This document shows positions 8,547-17,152 of a stretch of DNA of 64,000 nucleotides, piece by piece (the first letter of the stretch is position 1; the number at the start of each line of letters is the position of its first letter). Position numbers and translations under genes: made by a program. The stretch covers positions 27,513 to 91,512 of the forward strand of contig JBFWRK010000018.1 of assembly GCA_050248955.1 (NCBI GenBank), in the 5' to 3' direction. The notes below the pieces were generated by a model. That model was not told where the DNA came from and did no database searches. It saw nothing but the letters and a program-made list of their open reading frames with translations. Source of the DNA: JBFWRK01 sp050248955 (lineage in GTDB: Bacteria; Actinomycetota; Acidimicrobiia; Acidimicrobiales; Ilumatobacteraceae).

Positions 8547-9905
8547 ATGTCCGACGAGCTACCCGATCCCTGGGGGAAGCCCGCGTACGGTGGTGGTGCA
8601 TCCGCGCCTCCACCAGGAACGAACCCGCCGCGACCGCCGGCCCCACCGACGACGGCGATGCCGCCGACGAGCAGCGCACCGGATCCGGCATCGATGCCGA
8701 CGAGTGCGATGCCGGTCACCCGGCCCGGCGGCGGCGCTCCGCCGAGGGGACCGATCCCGCCGCTCGGCGGCGACGTACCGCCGCCCGGTGACCGCCGGCC
8801 GCTGATCCTCGGCATCGTCATCGGGCTCGTGGCCGCGCTGCTCATCGGCCTCGTCGCCTTCGTGCTTACGCGTGATGGCGACGACTCGGCCTCCGAGCTC
8901 ACCGACGTCTCACCGGTGACGACGCTCACGCCGGACACGCTCCCGCAGGAGACGACGACCTCGGCGGTGGTCGAGGAGACGACGACGATCCCGACCACCA
9001 CCGAAGTGACCACGACGACGGCACCGGCTCCGACGACCACCGTCGTCGACCCGACGGGCTGGCCGAGCGGGCTCCTCCTCACCGTCGCCGCCAACGACGG
9101 CGTGCACGTCGTCGGACCGAACGGCGCGAACACCCTCGTCGTGCCGGAAGCCGTGGAGATCGCGCTGCCGATCCCCGGCACCGACGACTTCGTCGTGCAG
9201 ACCCGCAGCGGTCGCTACAGCGGTGCGACGCCCGAGCAGACCGCGATCCGCCGCGTCGGGCCCGGCGGTGCCGTCGTGCTGATCGAGCCACCAACCGGGG
9301 TCTACCTCCGTCTCCACGACGTGCGGATCGTCGCCGGCAACCTGGTCGTGCTCTACAGCACCGACGTCGGCGACAACCCGGACACCCAGGTCGAGAACCT
9401 CGCCCAGTACCGGTTGGGAGACGGCACGGTGGTCAACCTCGGGACGATCGGCGGCTGGGAGGCGTCGACGAGCCGGCTGAAGCTCGGCGGCGTGACCGCG
9501 GTCGGCGAGTTCTTCGCCGAGGCGAGCAGCGGGTTTATGTCCGTCCGCGAGGACGGCACGACGATCGATCCGGCATCGATCGGCCTCGAGGACAGCTACG
9601 ACGACTGCGGCGACTGCCCCCGCCGGTTCACGATCACGCCGAACGGGCAACGGTTGGCATGGCTCGATGGCAACTCGCTCGTCGTCGTCGATCTCGGCAC
9701 CGGTGCAGAGGTGCAACGAGCGGGCGTGCCCGGCGACATCGCAGCCTCGGTGGCCGACATCATCTTCTCCGACGGGATCGCCGTGCTGAACCGCAGTTCC
9801 TCCGGAACCACGAACGGACCGTTCGGCAACGCGGTGATCGTCGACCTTCGGGGCTCCGCCCCCGTGTTCATCGACGTCCCGATCCCCGGCTTCGTCGCCC
9901 GCTGA
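8547..9905 (+). CDS. membrane-anchored protein with Pro-rich N-terminus and extracytoplasmic domain
   Basis: 452 residues with a good GGAGG ribosome-binding site. Residues 1-88 are cytosolic and rich in Pro, Ala and Gly. About 89-111 form one membrane helix (LILGIVIGLVAALLIGLVAF). About 112-172 are Thr/Glu-rich linker (runs of TTT). The remaining 270 residues are beta-rich with repeated short strands and Asp/Gly turns and contain a C-x-x-C pair (DDCGDCPRRF), suggestive of a propeller-like domain. I do not recognise a family; such bitopic proteins are common in Acidimicrobiia. It is followed by a strong bidirectional terminator. Confidence 0.75.
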   Translation: MSDELPDPWGKPAYGGGASAPPPGTNPPRPPAPPTTAMPPTSSAPDPASMPTSAMPVTRPGGGAPPRGPIPPLGGDVPPPGDRRPLILGIVIGLVAALLIGLVAFVLTRDGDDSASELTDVSPVTTLTPDTLPQETTTSAVVEETTTIPTTTEVTTTTAPAPTTTVVDPTGWPSGLLLTVAANDGVHVVGPNGANTLVVPEAVEIALPIPGTDDFVVQTRSGRYSGATPEQTAIRRVGPGGAVVLIEPPTGVYLRLHDVRIVAGNLVVLYSTDVGDNPDTQVENLAQYRLGDGTVVNLGTIGGWEASTSRLKLGGVTAVGEFFAEASSGFMSVREDGTTIDPASIGLEDSYDDCGDCPRRFTITPNGQRLAWLDGNSLVVVDLGTGAEVQRAGVPGDIAASVADIIFSDGIAVLNRSSSGTTNGPFGNAVIVDLRGSAPVFIDVPIPGFVAR

Positions 9906-9922
9906 CCACACGGCGCACGCGA

Positions 9923-9950
9923 AAGGGCCGGTCCTCACGGACCGGCCCTT
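9923..9950. terminator. bidirectional hairpin terminator
   Basis: A perfect 12-bp stem (AAGGGCCGGTCC, 9923-9934; partner 9939-9950) around the loop TCAC. It has A/T ends on both sides and sits between two convergent genes, so it can stop transcription from both directions. Confidence 0.85.
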
Positions 9951-9999
9951 CGTGCTGTTGCGGCTCACCCCGCCGGAGCGGAGCGGTGCAGGTCGGAGG

Positions 10000-11619
10000 T
10001 CAGAAGTCCTCCATGCCTCCACCGGGCATGCCGCCGCTGTCCTTCTCCGGCTTGTCGGCGACGACGGCCTCGGTCGTGAGGAAGAGCGCCGCGATCGATG
10101 CCGCGTTCTGCAGCGCCGACCGGGTGACCTTCGCAGCGTCGATCACGCCGAGCTTCACGAGGTCCTCGTACTCGCCGGTGGCGGCGTTCAGGCCTTCGTT
10201 GCCGGTCAGGTTCTTGACCCGCTCGACGACGACGCCACCCTCCATGCCGGCATTCTCGGCGATCTGCTTGAGCGGAGCCTCGAGCGACTTGGAGACCATG
10301 CGGGCGCCGGTCGCCTCGTCACCGCTGAGCTCGGCGGCGGCCGCGAGCACGGCGGCCTGCGCACGGATCAGCGCGACACCACCACCGGGCACGACACCCT
10401 CTTCGATGGCAGCCTTCGTGGTGCTGACCGCATCCTCGATGCGGTGCTTCTTCTCCTTCAGCTCCACCTCGGTGGCCGCGCCGACCTTGAGCACGGCGAC
10501 ACCGCCGGTGAGCTTGGCGAGACGCTCCTGCAGCTTCTCCCGGTCGTAGTCCGAGTCGGTGTTCTCGATCTCGGCCTTGATCTGGTTGATGCGGCCCTTG
10601 ATGTCGTCTTCCTCACCGCCACCCTCGACGATGGTGGTCTCGTCCTTGGTGATGATGACCTTCTTCGCCTTGCCGAGCAGGTCGAGCGTCACGTTCTCGA
10701 GCTTGAGGCCTACTTCCTCGCTGATCACCTGGCCACCGGTGAGGATCGCCATGTCCTGCAGCATCGCCTTGCGCCGCTCGCCGAAGCCCGGCGCCTTCAC
10801 GGCAGCGGACTTGAACGTGCCGCGGATCTTGTTGACGACGAGCGTGGCGAGCGCCTCGCCCTCGATGTCCTCGGCGACGATGACGAGCGGTCGGCTGCTC
10901 TGCATGACCTTCTCGAGCACCGGCAGCATGTCGCGCACCGAGCTGATCTTCGAGCTGACGAGGAGCACGAGGGCATCGTCGAGGACGGCCTCCATGCGCT
11001 CCGGGTCGGTGACGAAGTACGGCGAGATGTAGCCCTTGTCGAAACGCATGCCCTCGACGAGGTCCATCTCCATGCCGAAGGTCTGGCTCTCCTCGACGGT
11101 GATGACACCGTCCTTGCCGACCTTGTCGATCGCCTCGGAGATCATCTGACCGATCTCGGCGTCAGCGGCGGAGATCGACGCGACCTGAGCGATCTGGTCC
11201 TTGTTGTCGACCTCCTTCGAGAGGTCCTTGATGCTGCCGACAGCAGCGGCGACGGCGGCCTCGATGCCCTTCTTCAGGCTCATCGGGTTCGCGCCGGCGG
11301 CGACGTTGCGCAGGCCCTCGCGGACCATCGCCCACGCCAGGACCGTGGCGGTCGTGGTGCCGTCACCGGCGACGTCGTCGGTCTTCTTGGCGACTTCCTT
11401 GACCAGTTCGGCACCGATCCGCTCGTACGGGTCTTCGAGCTCGATCTCCTTCGCAATGGAGACGCCGTCGTTCGTGATCGTCGGCGCGCCCCACTTCTTC
11501 TCCAGCACCACATTGCGGCCCTTCGGCCCGAGCGTGACACGCACGGCGTCGGCGAGCTTGTTCATCCCCGCCTCGAGTCCGCGACGAGCCTGCTCATCGA
11601 ACGCAATCGTCTTCGACAT
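10000..11619 (-). CDS. groEL: 60-kDa chaperonin GroEL
   Basis: 539 residues from ATG 11619 (MSKTIAFDEQARRGLEAGM), preceded by GGAGG. The ATP-binding signature VTLGPKGRNVVLEKKWG, the DVAGDGTTTATVLA phosphate loop and the AAIEEGVVPGGGVAL segment are all present, and the tail ends GGMPGGGMEDF. It forms the double-ring folding chamber. No groES gene is next to it, so this is a solitary groEL; groES must lie elsewhere. A CIRCE operator lies about 75 bases upstream, so HrcA repression is expected. It is convergent with the 8,547 gene across the terminator at 9,923. Confidence 0.98.
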   Translation of the reverse strand: MSKTIAFDEQARRGLEAGMNKLADAVRVTLGPKGRNVVLEKKWGAPTITNDGVSIAKEIELEDPYERIGAELVKEVAKKTDDVAGDGTTTATVLAWAMVREGLRNVAAGANPMSLKKGIEAAVAAAVGSIKDLSKEVDNKDQIAQVASISAADAEIGQMISEAIDKVGKDGVITVEESQTFGMEMDLVEGMRFDKGYISPYFVTDPERMEAVLDDALVLLVSSKISSVRDMLPVLEKVMQSSRPLVIVAEDIEGEALATLVVNKIRGTFKSAAVKAPGFGERRKAMLQDMAILTGGQVISEEVGLKLENVTLDLLGKAKKVIITKDETTIVEGGGEEDDIKGRINQIKAEIENTDSDYDREKLQERLAKLTGGVAVLKVGAATEVELKEKKHRIEDAVSTTKAAIEEGVVPGGGVALIRAQAAVLAAAAELSGDEATGARMVSKSLEAPLKQIAENAGMEGGVVVERVKNLTGNEGLNAATGEYEDLVKLGVIDAAKVTRSALQNAASIAALFLTTEAVVADKPEKDSGGMPGGGMEDF

Positions 11620-11693
11620 CTTTTCGTTCCTCCACTGAGGATGAGAATGGACAGAAACGGCACATCGCCGTTCGCACTCGGTTCCATCGAGTG

Positions 11694-11720
11694 CTAGCAC
11701 TCTAGACCTTCGAGTGCTAA
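11694..11720 (-). promoter_or_regulatory. CIRCE operator of groEL (HrcA site)
   Basis: Read on the minus strand: TTAGCACTC, nine spacer bases, GAGTGCTAG, that is, the 9-9-9 CIRCE with one deviation in the last base. A further overlapping palindrome, GAGTGCTAGCACTC at 11689-11702, adds a third half-site. Confidence 0.92.
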
Positions 11721-11749
11721 CGGGACAACCGATCGCGTTCGGAGGCCGC

Positions 11750-12184
11750 TCAGAGGAGTCGCCGGAGCACCACCGCAGTGTTCGTCTCGCCCGCGCCGTG
11801 GTCCTTCATCCAGGTCAGCAGCCCGTCGAGCCCGGCGGTGCCGCTGCAGGCGACGTTGACGCGGAAATCGAACCGGCCGGTGATGTGCGCCATCCACGTC
11901 ACCTCCTCGCGATCGCGGAGCTGCGCCGCGAACCGCACCGGGTCGTCCGCGACGATCACGTCGATCACCGCCTCGAGGTCTCGCCCCAGCGCGGCCTGGT
12001 CGATCTCGGCGGTGTAGCGCCGAATCACACCCCGCCGGGTCAACCGACGGGCGCGCTCGGCGGTGGCGTTGGCCGACAGGTGCACCCGGGCGGCGAGCGT
12101 CTGCCAGGGGATCCGCCCGTCCTGACGAAGGATCCCGAGGATCTCACGGTCGATGTGGTCAATCGGTGCTGCTTCCACTGCCAT
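11750..12184 (-). CDS. Lrp/AsnC family transcriptional regulator
   Basis: 144 residues from ATG 12184 (MAVEAAPIDHIDREILG). The N-terminal winged helix-turn-helix is IDREILGILRQDGRIPWQTLAARVHLSANATAERARRL in pieces typical of AsnC/Lrp. The second half is the RAM ligand-binding domain (VIDVIVADDPVRFAAQL, VTWMAHITGRFDFRVNVAC). It would be an amino-acid-responsive regulator that acts as dimers or octamers. It is divergent from the small gene at 12,248. A CACAAT box at 12192-12197 lies seven bases before the start, fitting a leaderless message. Its target is unknown. Confidence 0.92.
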   Translation of the reverse strand: MAVEAAPIDHIDREILGILRQDGRIPWQTLAARVHLSANATAERARRLTRRGVIRRYTAEIDQAALGRDLEAVIDVIVADDPVRFAAQLRDREEVTWMAHITGRFDFRVNVACSGTAGLDGLLTWMKDHGAGETNTAVVLRRLL

Positions 12185-12191
12185 AGCGCAC

Positions 12192-12197
12192 ATTGTG
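12192..12197 (-). promoter_or_regulatory. -10 box of the Lrp gene, probably leaderless
   Basis: CACAAT on the minus strand, seven bases before the ATG at 12184. It differs from TATAAT at two positions but has the spacing seen at many starts in this window. Confidence 0.35.
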
Positions 12198-12247
12198 GTG
12201 CGGAACTCGGTGAATTTCGCATCGCCGCTCCCGAGATGATGGGTGCC

Positions 12248-12724
12248 ATGGATTCGTTCACGCTCGACCGCCTCGACCGCCTCGCCCTCGAGGCCGATCG
12301 CATCGCCGACGGCCTCGAGTCGGCCACGCTCCCCCGCGCGGCGTGGACGCACCGCGCCCACGTCCTCGCTGCCACCGCCCTGGTACGTCGCCACGGCGCC
12401 GCCGAGGCACTTGCCCGGCTGCGCCTCGCGATTCCTCGCTACAACGAAGCGACCGGCACGCCGAACACCGACACCAGCGGCTACCACGACACGCTCACCG
12501 TGTTCTACACGTGGGCCATCGAGCGGCTCGTCGCCGGCGGGCTGTCGACGCTCGCGATCCTGTGGCACCCGCTGACGAGTCCTGGCGCGCCGCTCTCGTG
12601 GTGGGACCGCGAGACGCTGTTCTCACGCGAGGCCCGGCGGACGTTCGTGCCGTCGACGCTCGCGCTGCCCGGCGACCCCGCCCCCCACGGATCTCTGCTC
12701 GCCGCCGGACACCCCACGTCCTGA
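12248..12724 (+). CDS. hypothetical protein with WTHRAHV / YHDTLT motifs
   Basis: 158 residues from ATG 12248 (MDSFTLDRL); ATGs at 12236 and 12239 are alternatives. The all-helical sequence carries WTHRAHVLAATALVRRHG and, further on, GYHDTLTVFYTWAIERLVAG. This FTHREHV...YHETLT arrangement recurs in an uncharacterised bacterial family. Conserved His residues and the absence of a signal peptide suggest a small cytosolic protein, perhaps metal- or ligand-binding. The last part of the gene, including its stop codon, belongs to a 71-bp tandem duplication, so the C-terminal residues GDPAPHGSLLAAGHPTS may be recently acquired. Confidence 0.6.
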   Translation: MDSFTLDRLDRLALEADRIADGLESATLPRAAWTHRAHVLAATALVRRHGAAEALARLRLAIPRYNEATGTPNTDTSGYHDTLTVFYTWAIERLVAGGLSTLAILWHPLTSPGAPLSWWDRETLFSREARRTFVPSTLALPGDPAPHGSLLAAGHPTS

Positions 12725-12809
12725 CCCGAGCAGAGCGGCCCGGCGACCCCGCCCCCCACGGATCTCTGCTCGCCGCCGGACACCCCACGTCCTGACCCGA
12801 GCAGAGCGG
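12668..12809. repeat. two perfect tandem copies of a 71-bp unit
   Basis: Copy one (12668-12738) covers the 3' end and stop codon of the 12,248 gene; copy two (12739-12809) is identical and non-coding. Each copy holds the inverted pair CTCTGCTCG...CGAGCAGAG (12693-12701 with 12727-12735; 12764-12772 with 12798-12806), which can form a 9-bp stem. A further half-site GAGCAGAG is at 12828-12835. Confidence 0.95.
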
Positions 12810-12849
12810 CGGGATGTCGTCCGGATCGAGCAGAGAACGAGCAGCTCGC

Positions 12850-12855
12850 TAGGTT
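12850..12855 (+). promoter_or_regulatory. -10 box, probably leaderless
   Basis: TAGGTT ends seven bases before the ATG at 12863, and no ribosome-binding site lies between. Confidence 0.45.
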
Positions 12856-12862
12856 CTCGCCG

Positions 12863-14317
12863 ATGCGAGTCATCGTGGTCGGGGGCGGCGTCGCGGGGCT
12901 GGGTTCGGCACTCGCACTGGCACGGGCAGGTCATCGGGTCACCGTGCTCGAGCGCGACGACACGCCGATGCCGGCGTCTGCGGACGAGGCGTTCGACTGG
13001 GACCGGCGGGGCGCGCCACAGGTGCGCCACAGCCATGCCTTCCTCGCCCGGCTGAGCAACCTCCTGCGTGACCACTACCCGGACGTGCTCGCCGAGCTCA
13101 TCGCCGTCGGTGCCACCGAGATCCGCTTCGGCGAGGCGTTGCCGCCCACGATGGTCGGCTTCGAACCGGACGCCGACGACGCCGACCTCACGATGATCGC
13201 CTGCCGGCGCACCACGTTCGAGTGGATCGTTCGCAAGGCCGCGCTCGCCGAGGGGAACGTCGAGGTGCCCACGGGGCTCGCCGTCGACGGCTTCCTCGCC
13301 GGCGATCCCGTGGTACCGGGCATCCCGCACGTGCGCGGCGTGCACTGCACGACGGGTGACACGCTCGAGGCCGACCTCGTGATCGCCGCAGCGGGACGGC
13401 GCTCGGTCGTGCCGGAGTGGCTGACGGCGATCGGCGCCGACGACGTGGCCGAGACGGCCGAGGACACGGGCATCGTCTACTACACCCGCTTCTACCGGTT
13501 GCTCGACGGCCACGATGCGCCGCCGCGAAGCGGTCCGATCGGCGGCGACCTCGGCTACCTGAAGTACGGCGTCTTCGCCGGCGACAGCCGCACGTTCTCC
13601 ATCACGCTCGCCACGCCCGTCGCCGACGACGAGCTGCGCCGCCTCCTCGCCGACCCGATGGTCTTCGACGCCGCGGCGCGCCAGCTCGTGGCGACGGCTC
13701 CCTGGCTCGACGGTCGCGCCGAGCCGATCACGCCCAAGGTGCACGTGATGGCCGGACTGCTCAACCGCTGGCGCGACTACGTGCGCGACGGCGCGCCGGT
13801 CGCCACCGGCTTCCTGGCGGTCGGCGACGCGCTGCTCTGCACGAACCCCCTGTACGGGAGAGGGTGCGCCACCGGGTTCTGGGGCGCGCAGCTCATCGTG
13901 GAGGCCGTGGGCGCGCACGAGGGTGATCCGCTCGCCCTCGCAATGGCGTACGACGAGGCTGTTCGCGAGCAGCTCCTGCCGTGGTACCGCTCGACCGTGC
14001 AGCAGGACGCCGAGGCACGGCGGGTCGCAGCAGCGATGCTCGCCGGCGAGGATCCGGACGGCGACGAGGAGGATCCGCGCACGTTCATGCGGGCCGTGTT
14101 CCGCGACGGCCTGGTCCCCGCACTGCGTACCGATCCGACGGTGCTGCGCGCGTTCATGCGCAACTTCAACCTGCTCACGCCGCCGGATGCGCTGATGACG
14201 GATGCCGACATCAGCGCCCGCGTGCTCGCCGTGTGGAGCGACCGCGACAACCGTCCGGCTGAGCCACGTCTCGGCCCCGCCCACCGCCACGAGCTGCTGG
14301 CGCTGATCGCCACCTGA
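12863..14317 (+). CDS. FAD-dependent oxidoreductase/monooxygenase-like protein
   Basis: 484 residues. The N-terminal Rossmann signature is IVVGGGVAGLGSALALARAG (residues 4-23), with E31 of VLERDD to bind the adenosine ribose. The second FAD motif is GFLAVGDALLCTNPLYGRG (about 313-331). Between them HSHAFLARLSNLLRD and a CRRTTFEWIVRKAA stretch resemble the geranylgeranyl-reductase/halogenase-like branch of aromatic-hydroxylase-fold flavoproteins. No NADPH motif is obvious. The substrate is unknown; neighbours give no hint. Possible roles include modification of a lipid or a secondary metabolite. Confidence 0.82.
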   Translation: MRVIVVGGGVAGLGSALALARAGHRVTVLERDDTPMPASADEAFDWDRRGAPQVRHSHAFLARLSNLLRDHYPDVLAELIAVGATEIRFGEALPPTMVGFEPDADDADLTMIACRRTTFEWIVRKAALAEGNVEVPTGLAVDGFLAGDPVVPGIPHVRGVHCTTGDTLEADLVIAAAGRRSVVPEWLTAIGADDVAETAEDTGIVYYTRFYRLLDGHDAPPRSGPIGGDLGYLKYGVFAGDSRTFSITLATPVADDELRRLLADPMVFDAAARQLVATAPWLDGRAEPITPKVHVMAGLLNRWRDYVRDGAPVATGFLAVGDALLCTNPLYGRGCATGFWGAQLIVEAVGAHEGDPLALAMAYDEAVREQLLPWYRSTVQQDAEARRVAAAMLAGEDPDGDEEDPRTFMRAVFRDGLVPALRTDPTVLRAFMRNFNLLTPPDALMTDADISARVLAVWSDRDNRPAEPRLGPAHRHELLALIAT

Positions 14318-14362
14318 CGCTGTCTGACACCGGCGCCCCGACGGGTTCCGAGCGCGACGGCG

Positions 14363-14638
14363 TCAGCCGCCGGCGACAGCGGGGATGATCGAGACCGTCT
14401 CGCCGTCCGGCACCGGGGTCTCGAGGCCCTGCAGGTAGCGCACGTCGTCGTCGGCGACGAACAAGTTCACGAAGCGACGCAACGAGCCGTCCTCGGCGAA
14501 CAGGCGATCGCGGAAGCCGGGGTGGACTGCCTCGAGGTTGCCGAGCACGTCGCCGAGCGTCGCGCCGTCGACCGTCACGGTCGGGGCGCCGCCGGAGATC
14601 GGTCGGAGGGTCGTCGGGATGCGAACGGTCACGGCCAT
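14363..14638 (-). CDS. MoaD/ThiS-family sulfur carrier protein
   Basis: 91 residues from ATG 14638 (MAVTVRIPTTLRPISGG). The ubiquitin-like beta-grasp ends in the required Gly-Gly (IIPAVAGG), the site of adenylation and thiocarboxylation. The LRRFVNLFVADDDVRYLQGLETPV segment is typical of actinobacterial MoaD/CysO-type proteins. It would donate sulfur for molybdopterin synthesis or for cysteine synthesis. Moco use is plentiful in this window (MoaA, MoaC, MoeA), but no moaE is adjacent, so CysO-type function is also possible. TAGGGT at 14646-14651 lies seven bases upstream of the start. Confidence 0.85.
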   Translation of the reverse strand: MAVTVRIPTTLRPISGGAPTVTVDGATLGDVLGNLEAVHPGFRDRLFAEDGSLRRFVNLFVADDDVRYLQGLETPVPDGETVSIIPAVAGG

Positions 14639-14645
14639 GGCCAAA

Positions 14646-14651
14646 ACCCTA
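14646..14651 (-). promoter_or_regulatory. -10 box of the MoaD-like gene, probably leaderless
   Basis: TAGGGT on the minus strand with seven bases to the ATG at 14638, inside the 22-base gap from the phosphohexomutase stop. Confidence 0.4.
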
Positions 14652-14660
14652 CCGTCGTGG

Positions 14661-16256
14661 TCAGGTTTGGACACAGCTGTCGAAGTAGGCGACCAGCGCG
14701 TCGACGAGTGGCGCCGGATCGGCGCCCACCGCTTCCGCGTACACCTTGACCTTCGGCTCGGTACCGCTCGGGCGCACCTGCACGCGCGCCGTCGGCCCGC
14801 ACTGGAGCCGGAGCAGCCCCGCTTCTTCGAACCACGTGACCTCGGTGACGGGATGGCCGGCGAGCTCGGCGGGCGGTTTCGCCTGCATCGCCGCCACCGC
14901 GACGGCGCCGACCGCTGGATCCATCTTGATCGAGTGCTCCTGCGTGAGGTGCCGGCCGTAGCGGTCGGCGATGGCATCGAGGCGCTGTTGCAGCGTCTCA
15001 CCCGAGGCCTTCGCCGTGGCCGCCACCTCGGCCATCATCACGGCTGCGCTGATGCCGTCCTTGTCGAGCGGGCGGCTCGCCACCAGGTAGCCGAGGGCCT
15101 GCTCGTAGCCGAACAGGAACTGCCACTCGGGGTGGTCGAGCACCATGCGCGCGATCCACTTGAAGCCCGTGAACGTCTCGGCATAGCGCACGCCGTGTGC
15201 CGCGGCCATCTCACCGAGGAGCGTGGACGACACGAGCGTGGTGATCACGAGTCGGTCCCCACCCGTGGTCGTCGACAGCAGGTGGTCGGCGAGCAGCCAG
15301 CCGAGCTCGTCACCGCCGAGGCGACGCCACCCGCCGTCGGGTGTCGGGATGGCGGCGCCCAGTCGGTCGGCGTCGGGATCGTTGGCGAGCGCGATGTCCG
15401 CAGCGCACGAAGCGGCGAGCTCGAGCAGGAGATCCATCGCCCCCGGCTCCTCCGGGTTCGGGAACGACACCGTCGGGAAGCTCGGGTCGGGCTGGAACTG
15501 CGCCTCGACCACGTGGGGCGCAGGCAGGCCGGCGTGCTCGAACGCGGCGAGCAGCACCTCACCGCCGACGCCGTGCATCGGGGTGTACGCGACGCGGACG
15601 TCGGTCGCGGTGGCCGGGCGGATCGCCTCGACGTAGGCGCGGATCACGGCGCCGTCGAGCGTCGAGATCAGCGGATCGTCCTCGGCCGAGACGGGCACAT
15701 CGGCCGGGGCGCGGTCGATCTCGGCGGAGATGCCGGTGTCGTGGGGTGGGACGATCTGCGCACCATCACCGAGGTACACCTTGTAGCCGTTGTCCTGTGG
15801 CGGGTTGTGGCTCGCCGTGACCATCACACCGGCCGCGGCGTCGAGCTCGGTGATCGAGAACGCGAGCACCGGCGTCGGCAGGCGGTGCGGCAGCAGCATC
15901 GACCTCACGCCGAGTGCCGCGGCGACGCGGGCCGAGTCGAGCGCGAAGACGTCGCTGTTGCGACGGGCGTCGTAGCCGATCACGATCCCCCGCTCGGCGG
16001 TCCGCGGGTCGGTGCGCAGCAGGTACTGCACGAGGCCCCAGGCGGCGCGCCGCACGACGACGCGGTTCATCCGCATAGGCCCGGCACCGAGTGCGCCGCG
16101 CAGACCGGCCGTGCCGAACTGCAGACGGCCGTCGAAGCGATCGGCCACGCCCGCTCCATCGTCAGCGGCAACGAGCCGCTCGAGCTCTGCCCTGGTGTCG
16201 GGATCCGGATCGACGGCGATCCAGGCGGCGGCTCGGTCACGCAGTTCGGGGGTCAT
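14661..16256 (-). CDS. phosphoglucomutase/phosphomannomutase
   Basis: 531 residues from ATG 16256 (MTPELRDRAAAWIAVDPDP). The phosphoserine loop is VMVTASHNPPQDNGYKVY with S149 as the phosphate carrier. The Mg loop is DPDADRLG, the sugar loop is FGYEQALGY (usual form GEEALGY), and the phosphate-binding loop is RPSGTEPKVKVYAEA. All four domains are present and the length fits the eukaryote-like/PgcA group of alpha-D-phosphohexomutases. It interconverts hexose 1- and 6-phosphates for cell-envelope sugar nucleotides, upstream of GalU (59,735). Confidence 0.95.
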   Translation of the reverse strand: MTPELRDRAAAWIAVDPDPDTRAELERLVAADDGAGVADRFDGRLQFGTAGLRGALGAGPMRMNRVVVRRAAWGLVQYLLRTDPRTAERGIVIGYDARRNSDVFALDSARVAAALGVRSMLLPHRLPTPVLAFSITELDAAAGVMVTASHNPPQDNGYKVYLGDGAQIVPPHDTGISAEIDRAPADVPVSAEDDPLISTLDGAVIRAYVEAIRPATATDVRVAYTPMHGVGGEVLLAAFEHAGLPAPHVVEAQFQPDPSFPTVSFPNPEEPGAMDLLLELAASCAADIALANDPDADRLGAAIPTPDGGWRRLGGDELGWLLADHLLSTTTGGDRLVITTLVSSTLLGEMAAAHGVRYAETFTGFKWIARMVLDHPEWQFLFGYEQALGYLVASRPLDKDGISAAVMMAEVAATAKASGETLQQRLDAIADRYGRHLTQEHSIKMDPAVGAVAVAAMQAKPPAELAGHPVTEVTWFEEAGLLRLQCGPTARVQVRPSGTEPKVKVYAEAVGADPAPLVDALVAYFDSCVQT

Positions 16257-16363
16257 CACGCCATTCTGTCCTGAGCGAATGCGTCCATCGCCCGCACCGA
16301 GCCGCCGGGGCGGGACGCCGGCGACGCGGTGATCCAACTGCAGGTGGCGGGCGAACGACGAGC

Positions 16364-17119
16364 ATGCGTCCCTCGCGTGCGTTCGTCGCCCTCGTCGCTC
16401 CCCTCGTGCTCACGTCGTGCAGTAGCTCCGGCGCGCCCGCGACCGCACCCACGACGACGACGGCCGCACCCACGACGACAGCCGCACCCACGACGACGGA
16501 CGCACCCACGACGACGGCGGCCGCGCTCCCCGCCTCGCTCTGCTGTGACGGCGTGGAGATCGAAGCGGGCTCGTACCGCCTCCCCAACTACTGGAAGACG
16601 CCGCTCACCGTCGACGTCGGCGACGGGTGGCGGGCGGTCTTCGACAACAGCGCCGTGCTCCTCGCCTTCGTCCAGGGCCAGAACGAGGTGCTGGATCCCA
16701 GCCGCTGGTTCTACCTGATCCGGTCCCCGGCGGGGATCGGACCGCAGGATGCCATCGCCGACATGGCAGCCATGGCCGCACTGCGCGACGTCACCGAGCC
16801 GATGCCGATCGAGATCGCCGGGTTCACCGGTCTCCAGCTCGACGCGACCGCTGCGGAGGATCCCGACCAGCAAGCTGTCCTCGGCAACGGCATCGAGGAG
16901 GGCGCCATCCGGTTCTCGGCGTTCGACGACACCGGCTACTTCACGGATGGGTTCTTCGTCACCAGTGCGACACGCGGGTCACGACTTCGGTTCATCGCAC
17001 TCGACGTGGTCGGACGGACGATGCTGGCCATCATCGACGCACCGCCGGACGAGTTCGTCGCCTTCGCCGACCAGGCCACTGCCGTCCTCGGCTCGATGCG
17101 ACCGACCCCGGCCTCCTAG
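16364..17119 (+). CDS. lipoprotein with Thr-rich linker
   Basis: 251 residues from ATG 16364 (MRPSRAFVALVAPLVL). A signal peptide ends at a lipobox LTSC (C19), followed by a linker of repeated Ala-Pro-Thr-Thr-Thr (residues 25-53). The mature domain starts CCDGVEIEAGSYRLPNYWKTPL and continues as a compact beta-rich fold with VDVGDGWRAVFDNS and WFYLIRSPAG segments. I recognise this only as a recurring actinobacterial extracellular domain of unknown function. It is convergent with the PfkB gene, 33 bases away. Confidence 0.75.
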   Translation: MRPSRAFVALVAPLVLTSCSSSGAPATAPTTTTAAPTTTAAPTTTDAPTTTAAALPASLCCDGVEIEAGSYRLPNYWKTPLTVDVGDGWRAVFDNSAVLLAFVQGQNEVLDPSRWFYLIRSPAGIGPQDAIADMAAMAALRDVTEPMPIEIAGFTGLQLDATAAEDPDQQAVLGNGIEEGAIRFSAFDDTGYFTDGFFVTSATRGSRLRFIALDVVGRTMLAIIDAPPDEFVAFADQATAVLGSMRPTPAS

Positions 17120-17152
17120 GGAAGGGCCCCCGCGACGCGACGAACGGGTGGC

